From the NCBI RefSeq assembly GCF_014654785.1, contig NZ_BNBD01000002.1, positions 806,001-870,000 on the forward strand: a stretch of 64,000 nucleotides of DNA. Reading direction: 5' to 3'. Below, piece by piece: positions 48,070 through 57,576 of this stretch; position 1 is the stretch's first letter, and every line of letters begins with the position of its first letter. A program made the translations under genes and the position numbers. This DNA is from Streptomyces mashuensis (GTDB lineage Bacteria; Actinomycetota; Actinomycetes; Streptomycetales; Streptomycetaceae). Below the pieces are notes generated by a model, which was not told the DNA's origin, searched no databases, and was given only the letters and a program-made list of their open reading frames with translations.

Positions 48070-49266
48070 TTACTGAAAGCGCGTCTTGCGACGGCGCCTA
48101 AGGAGCGCGGCAGCTGAGATGCCAGTGATCACTGCGGCGACGACCGCTGCCGCCAGGATGTTGCGTGTGCTGAGGAGCGAGTTCTGCTCCTTGGTGTTGG
48201 CCGCAGTCGCCGCCTGGGCGGGGATCTCCGTCTGCGAGGGCTTGGGCTTGGGTGCCAGCTCCGGCAGGGGGCTCGCGTCAGGCGGGCCGGGGTCGCCCGG
48301 GTTGGCCAGGGCATGGGAGGGGCGGACGATGCCGAAGCCGATCGAGTCGCTGCGCTTGATGCCGCTCTTGGGATGACCCGCGGTGTTGATGAGGACGCGG
48401 AGGACCTGGTTCGCGGTCCAGTCAGGGTGGGCGGACCAGACGAGGGCGGCGGAGGCGGAGGCGATGGCGGTTGCGTCACTGGTGCCACTGGTACGGCAGA
48501 CGCCGGTCCCGCCCCTGCACGTTGTCACTATCTCGTCTCCGGGAGCCGCCAAGGCGAGTTGGGGTCCTCGATTCGAATCATCGAGTGCCCTCCCCGTCTT
48601 GCCCACCGCTCCCACAGCAACAACCCCTGGGTAAGCAGCCGGGTAGGCAACGAGGTGATCGGAGCTGTCGTTACCGGCACCCGCAAAGATCAGCTTCCCC
48701 CTGCGGAGCGCATACTCGACAGCTTCTGCGTCCTGCCAGGTCTGACTCATGCCGCCCAAAGAGATGTTGATGATCTCGGCCTCGGAATCGGCAGCGTCCC
48801 TGATGGCCTGGCTCAGGGACGCTCTTCCACCCTGACTCGTGATGGGAGCCTCGCCTGTCGTGACGTGGAAGGGCTTGATTTTCACGCCCGGCGCAAGACC
48901 GAACGTGCCCGTGCCTCCGTAGCTTTTTCCCGTGCCGGCAATAATCAGGGCCATGTGCGTGCCGTGGCCATCGGCGTCTGTCAGCCCCCCTCCGTCGGCA
49001 TCCGCATAATCCTTGCCGGGCACTACTTGTCCGACCAGATCAGGCATCTCGGCGTCCACTCCGGTGTCCACCACAGCGACCGTGACGCCCGCCCCTGTGC
49101 TCTTGGCCCATACGCCCTCGGCATGCATGGCGTCCAGGTACCACTGCCGTTCCCGGACCGTTTCGGCCTGGGCCGGAGCCGCTGAGGTTCCGAGGACACA
49201 GAGCGCGGCCAGGCCCAATGCCACGGATCGCCGGGTACCGTGGACGAACACTGCGCTGCGACGCAT
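48070..49266 (-). CDS. type VII secretion mycosin (S8 serine protease), copy A
   Basis: A 398-residue membrane-anchored subtilisin. It has a signal peptide (cleavage near APAQA) and catalytic D67 (VAVVDTG), H101 (GHGTHM), N199 and S263 (GTSDATAIAS). A Pro-rich stalk and a C-terminal membrane helix with RRRRKTRFQ complete the MycP layout. It is one of two tandem copies (the other at 51724-52929), highly similar except in the ~150-170 region and the C-terminal stalk. No EccB/C/D/E genes are in the window. Confidence 0.93.
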   Translation of the reverse strand: MRRSAVFVHGTRRSVALGLAALCVLGTSAAPAQAETVRERQWYLDAMHAEGVWAKSTGAGVTVAVVDTGVDAEMPDLVGQVVPGKDYADADGGGLTDADGHGTHMALIIAGTGKSYGGTGTFGLAPGVKIKPFHVTTGEAPITSQGGRASLSQAIRDAADSEAEIINISLGGMSQTWQDAEAVEYALRRGKLIFAGAGNDSSDHLVAYPAAYPGVVAVGAVGKTGRALDDSNRGPQLALAAPGDEIVTTCRGGTGVCRTSGTSDATAIASASAALVWSAHPDWTANQVLRVLINTAGHPKSGIKRSDSIGFGIVRPSHALANPGDPGPPDASPLPELAPKPKPSQTEIPAQAATAANTKEQNSLLSTRNILAAAVVAAVITGISAAALLRRRRKTRFQ

Positions 49267-49286
49267 AACTCCAACTTTCTCGGCGG

Positions 49287-51011
49287 TTACTCGATGACAG
49301 GCGGGATAGTGCGGCGCCGGCTCTGCGACCAGGTCTCCTCGTCCTCCTTGGCATAGCCAGGACGACTTCCGCCTCGCCGCTGGCCGACGCGGCCTGTATT
49401 CGGCTCGGAAGCGCCCCGTACCAGGCCTGTTCCACCTGGCGTGAAGGCGCCACCCTCCGAAGCCGCACGTCGACCAGGGCGGCCCCCCACCACGCCTCCG
49501 GGCTCGGACGTCAGACGACGGCTCCCTCCAGCAGCGCCACCGGAGCGTCCGGCGGCTCCGCCTGCTGCCATGCCAGGCACTGGGCCGAAGCCCATGCCCG
49601 GCTGTCCGGTTCCACGCGGGGAGGGTTCCGCGCCGAACGCAGCTCCCCTCGGGGACTGCTGTGAGGAGGCCCGACCCGGCATGGGCCCCGTTGCCCTACC
49701 CCCGATCACGCCTGTATTCGGCACCCTGGGTACTCCGGTTGCTCCGCTGCCTCCACGCCCGGGAAGCCCAGGCGTGGCTCCCGGCCCGCGCCCCGTCGGG
49801 CCCGGGGGCGGAACCACTACCCGCCCTTCCGGCCCGGTCGGTACTCGGCGCGGAACATCCCCAAGACGGCCCATCGGCGTACGCGGATCACTCGAAGGCA
49901 TAGGGGGGAGGTGCGGAACATTCGGCACCACCGGCCCTGGGCGGTGAGGTACATCATGGGTACCGCTGTCGGTGGGCGGACGGTGAGGCAGTCCCGGCCG
50001 ACTGTCATGCGACGGAGTCGGCACAGTCGGGGGCATCTTCACACCATCGACGTCCACTCGGTCGTGCGAGGGGCCCGTGCTGTGTGTTCCTTGCCCCACA
50101 CGGCCGGGCACGAAATAGCCACCACTGCCCATCGTCCCCGGCGCGACACCGGAGCCTCCGAAACCACCACTGCCCTGGGGCTGGGCGCTTGCTCCACCAG
50201 CACTGCCGCCCGCCCCTGGGACGAATTCCCTCCTCGCATCAATGCCCGCAACAGGTGGCATTGGCCGAAACGTAGGCCGCTGCGCCGACTCGATCTGGCG
50301 CGCCGACCACACGTACGCGCCCGCCAGCTTCTTCAGCTGCTGTGCCGTCTGGCGTTGCGCCTCGAGCAACCGTTGCTGGGCCTGGAACGCCTGCAGTTGG
50401 GTCGGGACGGCGGAAGCCGAAGGATTGACGGGCGTGAAGCGGAGATCCTGCTCGTAGAGCGGCAGAGGCACCCTGCCCGTCTTCATGTTGTGCTGCGCGC
50501 GGTAGGTCTCCAGGGTCTTGCGGTCGTCCGCCGATACCGGTGGCAGCGCGGATTTCACCGACGCCAGGGTCGTCGTAGCGTGGTCGACCCAGTTTCCTGC
50601 GGTAGACGTCAGCTCCGAGAGCCGAAGAGTCGCGTTCGCCATGTCGGCGCACCATTCACGGAACGCGGTGCCGCCGTCACCGCGCCAGTCCACCTTGTCG
50701 GCATGGGTCTTCAGTCCGTTGCCGACCTTCTTGATGGCTTCTGCCGCGTCCTTCAAGCCCTTCACCAGGTGCTGGGCCTTCTCGGTGTCCGCGTGCTCCA
50801 CCATCCCGCGCAGCTGGTCGAGCGACATGTTGTCGAAATTCGTCCACGCAGCGAGCCCTATTCCGGGGCGGACGATGACCGGGCCGGGCGTCGCCATCGG
50901 TGCTACGAGGGGCTTGTCGGGAGACGTCCCAGGTGCCGGGTCCAGAGGGCCCCTGGCGAAGGCCAGGTCAGGTGAGTACAGAAAGCGTGGGTCGTTCGGG
51001 CGCGTCGTCAT
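49287..51011 (-). CDS. WXG/PPE-like T7SS-associated protein, copy A
   Basis: A 574-residue protein. An N-terminal extended segment is followed by a helical domain (residues ~57-165) with W109-R-G111 (WXG) and ADMANATLRL, then a second helical stretch ending AGAYVWSARQIE. A ~300-residue Pro/Gly-rich linker follows. The conserved tail reads YAKEDEETW, a YxxxD-type secretion motif, then RRRTIPPVIE. It resembles EspB/PPE-like substrates. ATG 51011 overlaps the small gene's stop. Paralogue: the split pair at 52950-54706. Confidence 0.85.
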   Translation of the reverse strand: MTTRPNDPRFLYSPDLAFARGPLDPAPGTSPDKPLVAPMATPGPVIVRPGIGLAAWTNFDNMSLDQLRGMVEHADTEKAQHLVKGLKDAAEAIKKVGNGLKTHADKVDWRGDGGTAFREWCADMANATLRLSELTSTAGNWVDHATTTLASVKSALPPVSADDRKTLETYRAQHNMKTGRVPLPLYEQDLRFTPVNPSASAVPTQLQAFQAQQRLLEAQRQTAQQLKKLAGAYVWSARQIESAQRPTFRPMPPVAGIDARREFVPGAGGSAGGASAQPQGSGGFGGSGVAPGTMGSGGYFVPGRVGQGTHSTGPSHDRVDVDGVKMPPTVPTPSHDSRPGLPHRPPTDSGTHDVPHRPGPVVPNVPHLPPMPSSDPRTPMGRLGDVPRRVPTGPEGRVVVPPPGPTGRGPGATPGLPGRGGSGATGVPRVPNTGVIGGRATGPMPGRASSQQSPRGAAFGAEPSPRGTGQPGMGFGPVPGMAAGGAAGRSGGAAGGSRRLTSEPGGVVGGRPGRRAASEGGAFTPGGTGLVRGASEPNTGRVGQRRGGSRPGYAKEDEETWSQSRRRTIPPVIE

Positions 51012-51481
51012 CCGAGGTCCGCCTCGTGATTGTCGGGGTTCGAGCCCTTCTTCCCGTCCTTAGCGGCCTTCTTCGCCTTCTCCGCCTCGCGCGCCTCCTG
51101 CTGGGCGTGCTCCGCCGCCTTCTTGTTCGGGTCGAGCTTCGGGTTGTAGTGCTCGCGGGTGCGCTTCTCGATTTCGAGCAGACGTTTACGCAGGTCCTCG
51201 TCCACGTTGGCGTAGCCGACCTCCGCCGCCAGGACGGCTGTCTGCAGGGCCTCGATCTGGTCCTGCATGAGCTGGGAAAGGGTCTTCAGCTGGCCGTGGA
51301 CCTCGTTGTAGACGGTGTAGAACGCCTGGACCTCGTCGAAATTGCTGCCGAAGACGGCACCGCCCAGCTTGTGGTCGTCCATGCGGCCGGGGGCCCCGCT
51401 GGATTCCTTCAGCCCTGAGAGGATGCGTTCCACCTCGCCCCGGAACGTCTGCAGCTGCTCCAGCTCCGCCTTCAGGTCCAC
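51008..51481 (-). CDS. small helical T7SS-associated protein, copy A
   Basis: A 157-residue helical protein without signal peptide. Conserved blocks with copy B are LKAELEQLQTFRGEVERIL, FGSNFDEVQAFYTVYNEVHGQLKTLSQ and AEVGYANVDEDLRKRL. The C-terminus is a Lys/Ala/Glu-rich helix. GTG 51481. Its stop overlaps the ATG of the WXG/PPE-like gene, so the two are co-translated. Probably a secretion partner or chaperone of that protein. Confidence 0.8.
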   Translation of the reverse strand: MDLKAELEQLQTFRGEVERILSGLKESSGAPGRMDDHKLGGAVFGSNFDEVQAFYTVYNEVHGQLKTLSQLMQDQIEALQTAVLAAEVGYANVDEDLRKRLLEIEKRTREHYNPKLDPNKKAAEHAQQEAREAEKAKKAAKDGKKGSNPDNHEADLG

Positions 51482-51723
51482 CCTGTCCGCCCCGCCCCCT
51501 GCGTCGCGCCCGTACTGTCTGGTCGCTACACCTTACTGACAGCACGTGACACATCGCCTGAGTGCGGATACTCAGATACCCAGGTACTCAGCTTCGTGCT
51601 CAGCGCCTGAACAGCACGCCACTCCACGTCCCACCCGTTCCGCACATCGGACCCCGCTTGCAGGTCCACTCGTTCGTGGACCTGCCCCCGGCCGTAGGAG
51701 GCCGATGCTCATGAAGCGTCCCG

Positions 51724-52929
51724 TCACGGCTTCCGTGCTCGCTGGCTGCGACGGCGGGTCACCAGCACGGCGGCCGTGGCGCCGGCGGCGAATGCCGCCA
51801 CGGCTGCCGCCGTCAGGACGTTGCGGGTGCTGAGGAGTGAGTGTTGCTGCTCCTTCGAGGCTGCCGTAGTGGCGGTCTTTGCCGGGGCGACCGTTGGCGA
51901 GGGGGTCGGCTTCGGGGCCCGTTCCGGTAGGGGGCTGACGTCCGGCGGGCCCGGGTCGCCGGGGTTTTGCAGGGCGCGGTACGGGCGGACGATGCCGTAG
52001 CCGATCGCCGTCGTGCGCTTGTCGCCGCTCTTGGCTGCGCCGGCGGTGTTGATGAGGACGCGGAGGACCTGGTTCGCGGTCCAGTCGGGGTGGGCGGACC
52101 AGACGAGGGCGGCGGAGGCGGAGGCGATGGCGGTTGCGTCGCTGGTGCCGTGGCTGCGGCAGACGCCGGTGCCGCCCTTGCAGGTCATCACCATGTTGTC
52201 CCCCGGGGCCCCCAGGGCGACTTCAGGTCCTTGGTTGGACTCCTTCGTCACCTTGCCCGACTCGTCCACCGCGCCCACGGCGACGACGCCGGGGTACGCG
52301 GCCGGGTAGTCGACGGCGTCGTCCATCCCGTCGTTCCCCGTGGCGGCGAACAGCAACTTGCCCTTGCTGAGCGCGTACTCGACCGCTTCCGCCTCCTGGC
52401 GAATACGGCTCATGCCTCCGACCGAGAGGTTGATGATTTTCGCGTCGGAGTCGGCAGCGTCCCGGATGGCACGGCTGACCACGGCGTTCCCGTTCCGCCG
52501 GCTGATCGCCTCCCCGCCCTGCACCACGTGGAAGGGCCTGATCCTGGCTCCGGGAGCCAAGCCGTACCCCCCGGTGCCACCGTCGCTCTTGCCGGTGCCC
52601 GCGATGAGCACGGCCATCCGCGTTCCGTGGCCGTCGGGGTCCGACTGGACCCCGCCGTCCGGGTCGCCGTAGTCCTTGCCGGGAACCACCTGTCCGGCCA
52701 GATCAGGGAGCTGGGCATCCACCCCGGTGTCCACCACAGCGACCGTGATGCCCGCTCCCGTGCTCATGGCCCAGATCTCCTCGGCACCCATGGCATCCAG
52801 GTGCCACTGCCGCTTCCGGACCGTCTCGGCGTGGGCGGGAGCCGCGGAGATCCCGAGCACGCAGAACGCGGCCAGACCCAGTGCCACGGATCGCCGGGTG
52901 ATTCGGGCGAACGCTGCGCTGCGCTGCAT
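51724..52929 (-). CDS. type VII secretion mycosin (S8 serine protease), copy B
   Basis: A 401-residue mycosin paralogous to copy A. Signal peptide, VAVVDTG Asp, GHGTRM His, ATGND Asn, GTSDATAIAS Ser, Pro/Thr-rich stalk and a C-terminal membrane helix are all intact. It differs from copy A mainly in the loop after the His region and in the stalk. ATG 52929. The two mycosin genes with their partners form a tandem duplication. It is the only member of the B cassette that appears undamaged. Confidence 0.93.
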   Translation of the reverse strand: MQRSAAFARITRRSVALGLAAFCVLGISAAPAHAETVRKRQWHLDAMGAEEIWAMSTGAGITVAVVDTGVDAQLPDLAGQVVPGKDYGDPDGGVQSDPDGHGTRMAVLIAGTGKSDGGTGGYGLAPGARIRPFHVVQGGEAISRRNGNAVVSRAIRDAADSDAKIINLSVGGMSRIRQEAEAVEYALSKGKLLFAATGNDGMDDAVDYPAAYPGVVAVGAVDESGKVTKESNQGPEVALGAPGDNMVMTCKGGTGVCRSHGTSDATAIASASAALVWSAHPDWTANQVLRVLINTAGAAKSGDKRTTAIGYGIVRPYRALQNPGDPGPPDVSPLPERAPKPTPSPTVAPAKTATTAASKEQQHSLLSTRNVLTAAAVAAFAAGATAAVLVTRRRSQRARKP

Positions 52930-52949
52930 AGCTTCAACTTCCTCGGCGG

Positions 52950-53453
52950 TTACTCGATGACGGGCGGGACGGTGCGGCGTTGGTTCGGCGACCAGGTCTC
53001 CTCGTCCTCCCTGGCTCGACGCCGACCGGTACGGCCTCCCTTCGGTTCTGCCGCACCGCGGACCAGTCCCGTTCCGCCTGGCGTGAAGGCGCCACCCTCG
53101 GAGGCAGGCCGCTGACCAGGGCGTCCGCCCACCACACCGCCGGGTTCGGACGTGAGACGGCGGCCCCCTCCCGCGGCGCCGCCGGCCCGTCCACCGGCTG
53201 CGCCCGCAGCCATGCCGGGCATGGCGCCGAAGCCCGTGCCCGAACCCGTGCCCGTCTGCCCGGTCCCGCGCGGCGAGGGCTCCGCGCCGAACACCGCTCC
53301 CCACGGTGACGGCGGCGACGACGGCCGGCCCGGTGCCGACCCCGCCTGCCGGCCACCGATGACGCCCGCGTCCGGCACCCTCGTGCCCCCGCGGCCGGGC
53401 AGGCCCGGGGGCGTCACCGGACCCCGCCCCGCCGGCCCCGTAGGGGGAACCAC
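52950..53453 (-). pseudogene. C-terminal fragment of WXG/PPE-like protein, copy B
   Basis: A 167-residue Pro/Gly-rich reading frame equivalent to the C-terminal part of copy A (about residues 410-574). It ends EDEETWSPNQRRTVPPVIE. In copy A this is continuous with the rest of the protein, but here it is in a different frame from the upstream half. Its GTG overlaps the upstream TAG by one base (TAGTG), so reinitiation is possible. The Tyr of the YxxxD motif seen in copy A is absent. It could also be a sequencing indel. Confidence 0.7.
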
Positions 53454-54706
53454 TACTCGTCCGCCGGGCCTCCGGACGGTATGCGGTGCGGCACGTCCCC
53501 GGGACGGCCCACCGGCGTACGCGGAGGGCTGGGAGGCGCCGGGGGGACGCGCGGCACGTTCGGGATCACCGGGCCCGGCCGGTGCGGGACGTCATGGGGC
53601 CAGTTGTCGGTGGGCGGCCGGTGCGGCGTCTCCGGTCGGCTGTCGTGCGACGGGACCGGCGGTAGCGGGGGAACCGGCGGCGTCTTCACCCCGTCGGCGT
53701 CCACCCGGTCGTGCGAGGGGCGGGGGGCCTGTGGCACGGAGTAGCCGCCCTGCGCCCAGGACCCCGCCCCGCCAGCCCCGCCAGCACCGCCAGCACCGGC
53801 CGCCGCCCCCGAGCCCGACCCTGCTCCCGACCCCGACCCCGAACCCGGAACGTACGCGTAGCCGTCCTTCGACGAGCTGTCCGGCAACGGCCGGAACGTG
53901 GGCCGTTTCGCCCCCACGATGTTGTGTGCCGACCACACGTACGCCCCCGCCACCTTGCGCAGCGCCTGGGCCGTGTCGCGGCGGGCCTTCTCCAGGCGTT
54001 CCTGTGCTGCGTAGGCGTCCTGCTGGGTCGGGCCGTCGGACGGTTGCAGGGCCGGGTAGTTCTTGAGGAGCTGGGCGGTCCGGGGGTCGGTCGGGAAGAG
54101 GGGCTGCGGGACGGGGGTGCCGGCTGTGCCGTGCTTTGCGTGGTAGGCCGCCAGTGTCTTGACGTCGTCCTCCGCGTACGGCGGGAGTTTCGCCTCCGCC
54201 AGTGTGGTGGCGGCGTGGTCGATCCAGTGGCTCGCCTGCTGCGCCAACGCGGCCAGGCGCAGCGTCGCGTTGGCCATGTCCGCGCCCCACTCGCGGAATG
54301 CCGTGGCGCCCTCGCTGTCCCAGTCGACGCGTTCCATGTGCTGCTTGATCGCGTCGCCGACCTTGCTGATGGCCTCGGAGGCCTCCTGGAGGCCGTGGGC
54401 CACGCCCGAGGCCTTTTTCGCATCGGCGTTCTTGAGCAGTGCCCGGAGCTGGAGCAGGGGCATCCGGTCGAAGTTCGTCCAGGTGCTCCTGCCGTCCTTC
54501 GGCAGGTTCGTGTTCAGCGGCCCCGCCGCCGGGCGCGGCTCCCCCACCGGGTCGTAGTGCTCGTAGGAAGGAGCGATGTACTGGCGGAGGGGCGCCGGGA
54601 CGTCCGGGTGGAGGGAGGGGATTCCCTGGGGCTGTACAAGGGGCTGCTTCGACAGGCCGTACGGGTTGTACGAGTTGTACGGGATGCCCTGCGAGCCGTC
54701 CGCCAT
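53453..54706 (-). pseudogene. N-terminal part of WXG/PPE-like protein, copy B (frame-split)
   Basis: A 417-residue reading frame aligning with residues ~40-410 of copy A: TWTNFDRMPLLQLRALL, VDWDSEGATAFREWGADMANATLRL, AGAYVWSAHNIVGAKRPTFRP, then a Pro/Gly-rich linker. It stops at GGPADE. A shift of frame there restores copy-A-like sequence (GGRVVVPP), so a 1- or 2-nt indel is indicated. The WXG motif is degenerate (WDS). It may still make a truncated protein. Confidence 0.72.
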
Positions 54707-55131
54707 CGCATGCTCCCCTCGCCGGCGCCCCGCTTCGTCTCGGCAGGGTGCTTCTCCTGCTGCGCCGCCTTCCCGTTCGGGTCGAGGCGGGGGTCGTACA
54801 GCTTCCGCGTCCGCTCCTGGATCTCCCGCATGCGCCGGCGCAGGTCGTCGTCCACGTTGGCGTAGCCCACCTGAGCAGCGAGAACAGCCGTCTGGAACGC
54901 CTCGATCTGGTCGCCCAGCAGCGTCGAGAGCGTCTTCAGCTCCTCATGGACCCTCGAGTAGACGTTGTACAGCGCGTGCGCCTCACCGAAGTCCTGGCCG
55001 AACGGAAGACCGCCCAAGGTGTGGTCCTCGATGCGGCGGGGAGCGCCCGCCGACTCGTGCAGGCCCGTGAGGATACGGTCCAGCTGCCCCCGGAACGTCT
55101 TCAGCGATTCGAGTTCCGCCCGTACGTCCAT
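54514..55131 (-). CDS. small helical T7SS-associated protein, copy B, with aberrant C-terminus
   Basis: A 205-residue frame. Residues 1-~125 match copy A (LESLKTFRGQLDRILTG, FGEAHALYNVYSRVHEELKTLS, AQVGYANVDDDLRRRM). After about residue 135 the frame runs through the start of the next gene for 193 bp, giving an Arg/Ser/Thr-rich tail with no counterpart in copy A. Copy A instead stops at an ATGA overlap. The tail is probably a frameshift artefact. ATG 55131. Confidence 0.7.
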   Translation of the reverse strand: MDVRAELESLKTFRGQLDRILTGLHESAGAPRRIEDHTLGGLPFGQDFGEAHALYNVYSRVHEELKTLSTLLGDQIEAFQTAVLAAQVGYANVDDDLRRRMREIQERTRKLYDPRLDPNGKAAQQEKHPAETKRGAGEGSMRWRTARRASRTTRTTRTACRSSPLYSPRESPPSTRTSRRPSASTSLLPTSTTTRWGSRARRRGR

Positions 55132-55209
55132 CCTGCCCGCCTCGCCCCCCGTGTCACGTGCGTAACTGCTAGGCGGCTACAGCTTACTTACCGGGCGGGT
55201 GACGGGCCC

Positions 55210-57576
55210 TCAGCTCCCCTGCACCGCCATCGCCGCCGTCTGGGGCCTGATCGGGAGGCGGTTCACCGGGCGGCCCGTGGCGGCGCGGACTGCTGAGGCC
55301 ACTGCTGCCGGGGACGTGACGACGGGGGCCGCGCTGAGGGCCTTGGCGCCGAAGGGGGCCACGACGTCGCGTTCCTCGACCAGTTTGACGATGTGGATGT
55401 CGGGGGTGTCCAGGGCCGTCGGGAGGGCGTAGGCCGTGAGGTCGGGGCGGCGGATGTGGCCGGCGTGGGTGCGGAGGTTCTCCGTGAGGGCGGCGCCGAT
55501 GCCCTGGGTGATGCCGGCCTCGATGCGGGTGCGGGCCTGGGCCGGGTTGAGGACGCGGCCGACGTCCTGGGCGACGGCCATCTCCACCACCCGCACCGAG
55601 CCCAGCTCCACGTCCACGTCGACCACCGCGCGCACCGCGCAGAAGGACATGCCGACGAACGCGTCGCCCTGGCCCGACTCGTCGAGGGGTTCCGTGGGGT
55701 GCGGGCGGCACTGGGCTGTGGCCCAGAGTTCCTTGCCCTCCAGGGCCTCGGCGACCGTCGTGCTGAGTACGCCGTCGTACGACGTGATCTTGCCGTCGGC
55801 GATGGAGAGAAGCTCCGTCGACATGCCGAACTGGTGGGCCAGCGGCTGGAGCAGCTGCGTACGGACCATGCGCGCGGCACGCTCCACCGCGCCGCCCGAG
55901 ACCCAGGTGTGGCGGCCGTGCGCCGCCGGGCCCGACGGCGGCTGGTCCGTGTCGACGGGGGCGACGTGCACCTCCTCGACGCCCAGGACCTCCTGCACGA
56001 TCTGCCGCGCCAGCGTCGTGAAGCCCTGGCCCGTCTCCACCGCCGCGCAGATCACCGTGGCGACCTGGCCGCTGACCTTGACCGTGGCCGTCGACACCTC
56101 GTCGGCGCCCTCCGCGCCCAGCATGTGCACCATGCCGACGCCGTAGCCGACGCCGCGCCGCACGGCGCCCGGTTCGCCGGCGCCGTCGGGGCCGCCGGGC
56201 AGCGCCCAGTCGTCCTCCGGCGCGGCCGGCTCGGGCAGCGGGTAGTCGCGGACGGCACGCAGGAGTTCGGCGACCGGCGCCGGGCATGTGACGGTCTGGC
56301 CGGTGGGCAGCAGGTCGCCGGTGGCCATGACGTTGCGCATGCGCAGCTCGGCCGGGTCGAGGCCCAGCTTGGCCGCGAGCTTGTCCATCTGGCCCTCGTA
56401 CGCCGCGCACACCTGCATCGCGCCCTCGCCGCGCACATGGCCCGACGGGGGGTTGTTGGTGCGGACGGCCCAGCCCTCGACGAAGGCGTTGGGGACGACG
56501 TACGGGCCGCAGGCGAACGCGACCGCGGCAGCGAGCGCCTCGGCGGACGAGTCGGCGTAGGCGCCCGCGTCGAGCAGGATCTGCGCCTCGACCTTGACCA
56601 GCTTGCCCTCGGCGTCGGCGTGGTGGCGGTAGCGGAGCAGCGTCGGGTGGCGGTGGCCGTGGGCGAGGAAGGACTCCTCGCGGGTGGCGGCGAGCTTCAC
56701 GGGGTGGCCGGTGCGCAGCGCGAGCAGGCCCAGCGCGATCTGGAGGGCGGGGTCCTCGCGGTCGCCCATGGCGCCGGGCACGCCCGTGACGACGACCTTC
56801 ACGCGTTCCTGGGGCAGTCCCAGGCAGGCGGCGACCAGGTCGCGGTCGGTGTGCGGGTCGGTGGAGGCGGTGTAGATCTCGACGCCGCCGTCGGGGCGCG
56901 GCACGGCGAGGGCGGCCTCGGCGCCGATGGGCGCGGGGTCCTGCCGGCCGATGCGGTAGAGGCCCTCGACGACGACTTCGCCCTGCGCCTCGGGGTCGCC
57001 GAAGCGCAGCGGGATGTGACGGACGAGGTTGCCGTCGGGGTGCAGCGGCTCGGCGGAGAACGCCGCCTCGGGGTCGGTGACCGGGTCCAGCACCTCGTAC
57101 TCGACGGCCACGGCGGCCGCGGCGAGCCGCGCGGTGTCGGGGTGGTCGGCGGCGACGGCGGCGATCGGCTCGCCGTGGTGGCGGACGGTGTCGGAGGCGA
57201 AGACGGGCCGGTCGGCGACGGTACGGCCGTGCGTGCCGGCGCCGGGGACGTCGGCGTGCGTGACGACGGCGTGCACGCCGGGCATCGCGGCGGCGGCCGA
57301 GGTGTCGACCGCGAGGATGCGGGCGCGCGGGTGCGGGGCCCGCAGGACGGCGGCCCACAGCAGGCCCTCGGCCCACAGGTCGGCGGCGTAGGGGAAGGTG
57401 CCCTGGGTCTTGGCGTCCGCGTCGGCGGCCGGTACGGACACGCCGAGGCCGTGCGGCCGGGCCGTGGCGGCGGCCGACACGACGGGCGCCGCGGCGGCGA
57501 GGGCGCCGGTCACGTCGCCCGGTCCCGTGCCGCCTCCCGTCGCGGCCGATCCGGCCATCCCGCCCATCTCCGTCAT
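55210..57576 (-). CDS. xanthine dehydrogenase-family molybdenum subunit (divergent)
   Basis: A 788-residue molybdopterin-binding subunit of the CoxL/XdhA family. VLRAPHPRARILAVDTSAA and GGAVERAARMVR are recognisable. The final block reads APFGAKALSAAPVV where the family has a catalytic Glu (G-x-GE-P), so that Glu is missing. The Gly-rich Mo-cofactor loop (GGFGGK) appears as GAMGDRE. ATG 57576 overlaps the Fe-S gene stop (ATGA). The substrate is unknown, and catalytic competence in the usual mechanism is doubtful. Confidence 0.87.
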   Translation of the reverse strand: MTEMGGMAGSAATGGGTGPGDVTGALAAAAPVVSAAATARPHGLGVSVPAADADAKTQGTFPYAADLWAEGLLWAAVLRAPHPRARILAVDTSAAAAMPGVHAVVTHADVPGAGTHGRTVADRPVFASDTVRHHGEPIAAVAADHPDTARLAAAAVAVEYEVLDPVTDPEAAFSAEPLHPDGNLVRHIPLRFGDPEAQGEVVVEGLYRIGRQDPAPIGAEAALAVPRPDGGVEIYTASTDPHTDRDLVAACLGLPQERVKVVVTGVPGAMGDREDPALQIALGLLALRTGHPVKLAATREESFLAHGHRHPTLLRYRHHADAEGKLVKVEAQILLDAGAYADSSAEALAAAVAFACGPYVVPNAFVEGWAVRTNNPPSGHVRGEGAMQVCAAYEGQMDKLAAKLGLDPAELRMRNVMATGDLLPTGQTVTCPAPVAELLRAVRDYPLPEPAAPEDDWALPGGPDGAGEPGAVRRGVGYGVGMVHMLGAEGADEVSTATVKVSGQVATVICAAVETGQGFTTLARQIVQEVLGVEEVHVAPVDTDQPPSGPAAHGRHTWVSGGAVERAARMVRTQLLQPLAHQFGMSTELLSIADGKITSYDGVLSTTVAEALEGKELWATAQCRPHPTEPLDESGQGDAFVGMSFCAVRAVVDVDVELGSVRVVEMAVAQDVGRVLNPAQARTRIEAGITQGIGAALTENLRTHAGHIRRPDLTAYALPTALDTPDIHIVKLVEERDVVAPFGAKALSAAPVVTSPAAVASAVRAATGRPVNRLPIRPQTAAMAVQGS

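Noticed and set aside
48070..55131. Complete type VII secretion locus
   Set aside because: Only mycosins and substrate-like proteins are present; no EccB, EccC, EccD or EccE homologue was seen.
45108..55200. Integrated plasmid or prophage at tRNA-Cys
   Set aside because: No integrase, excisionase or replication gene, and no repeated tRNA 3' end was found to the right.
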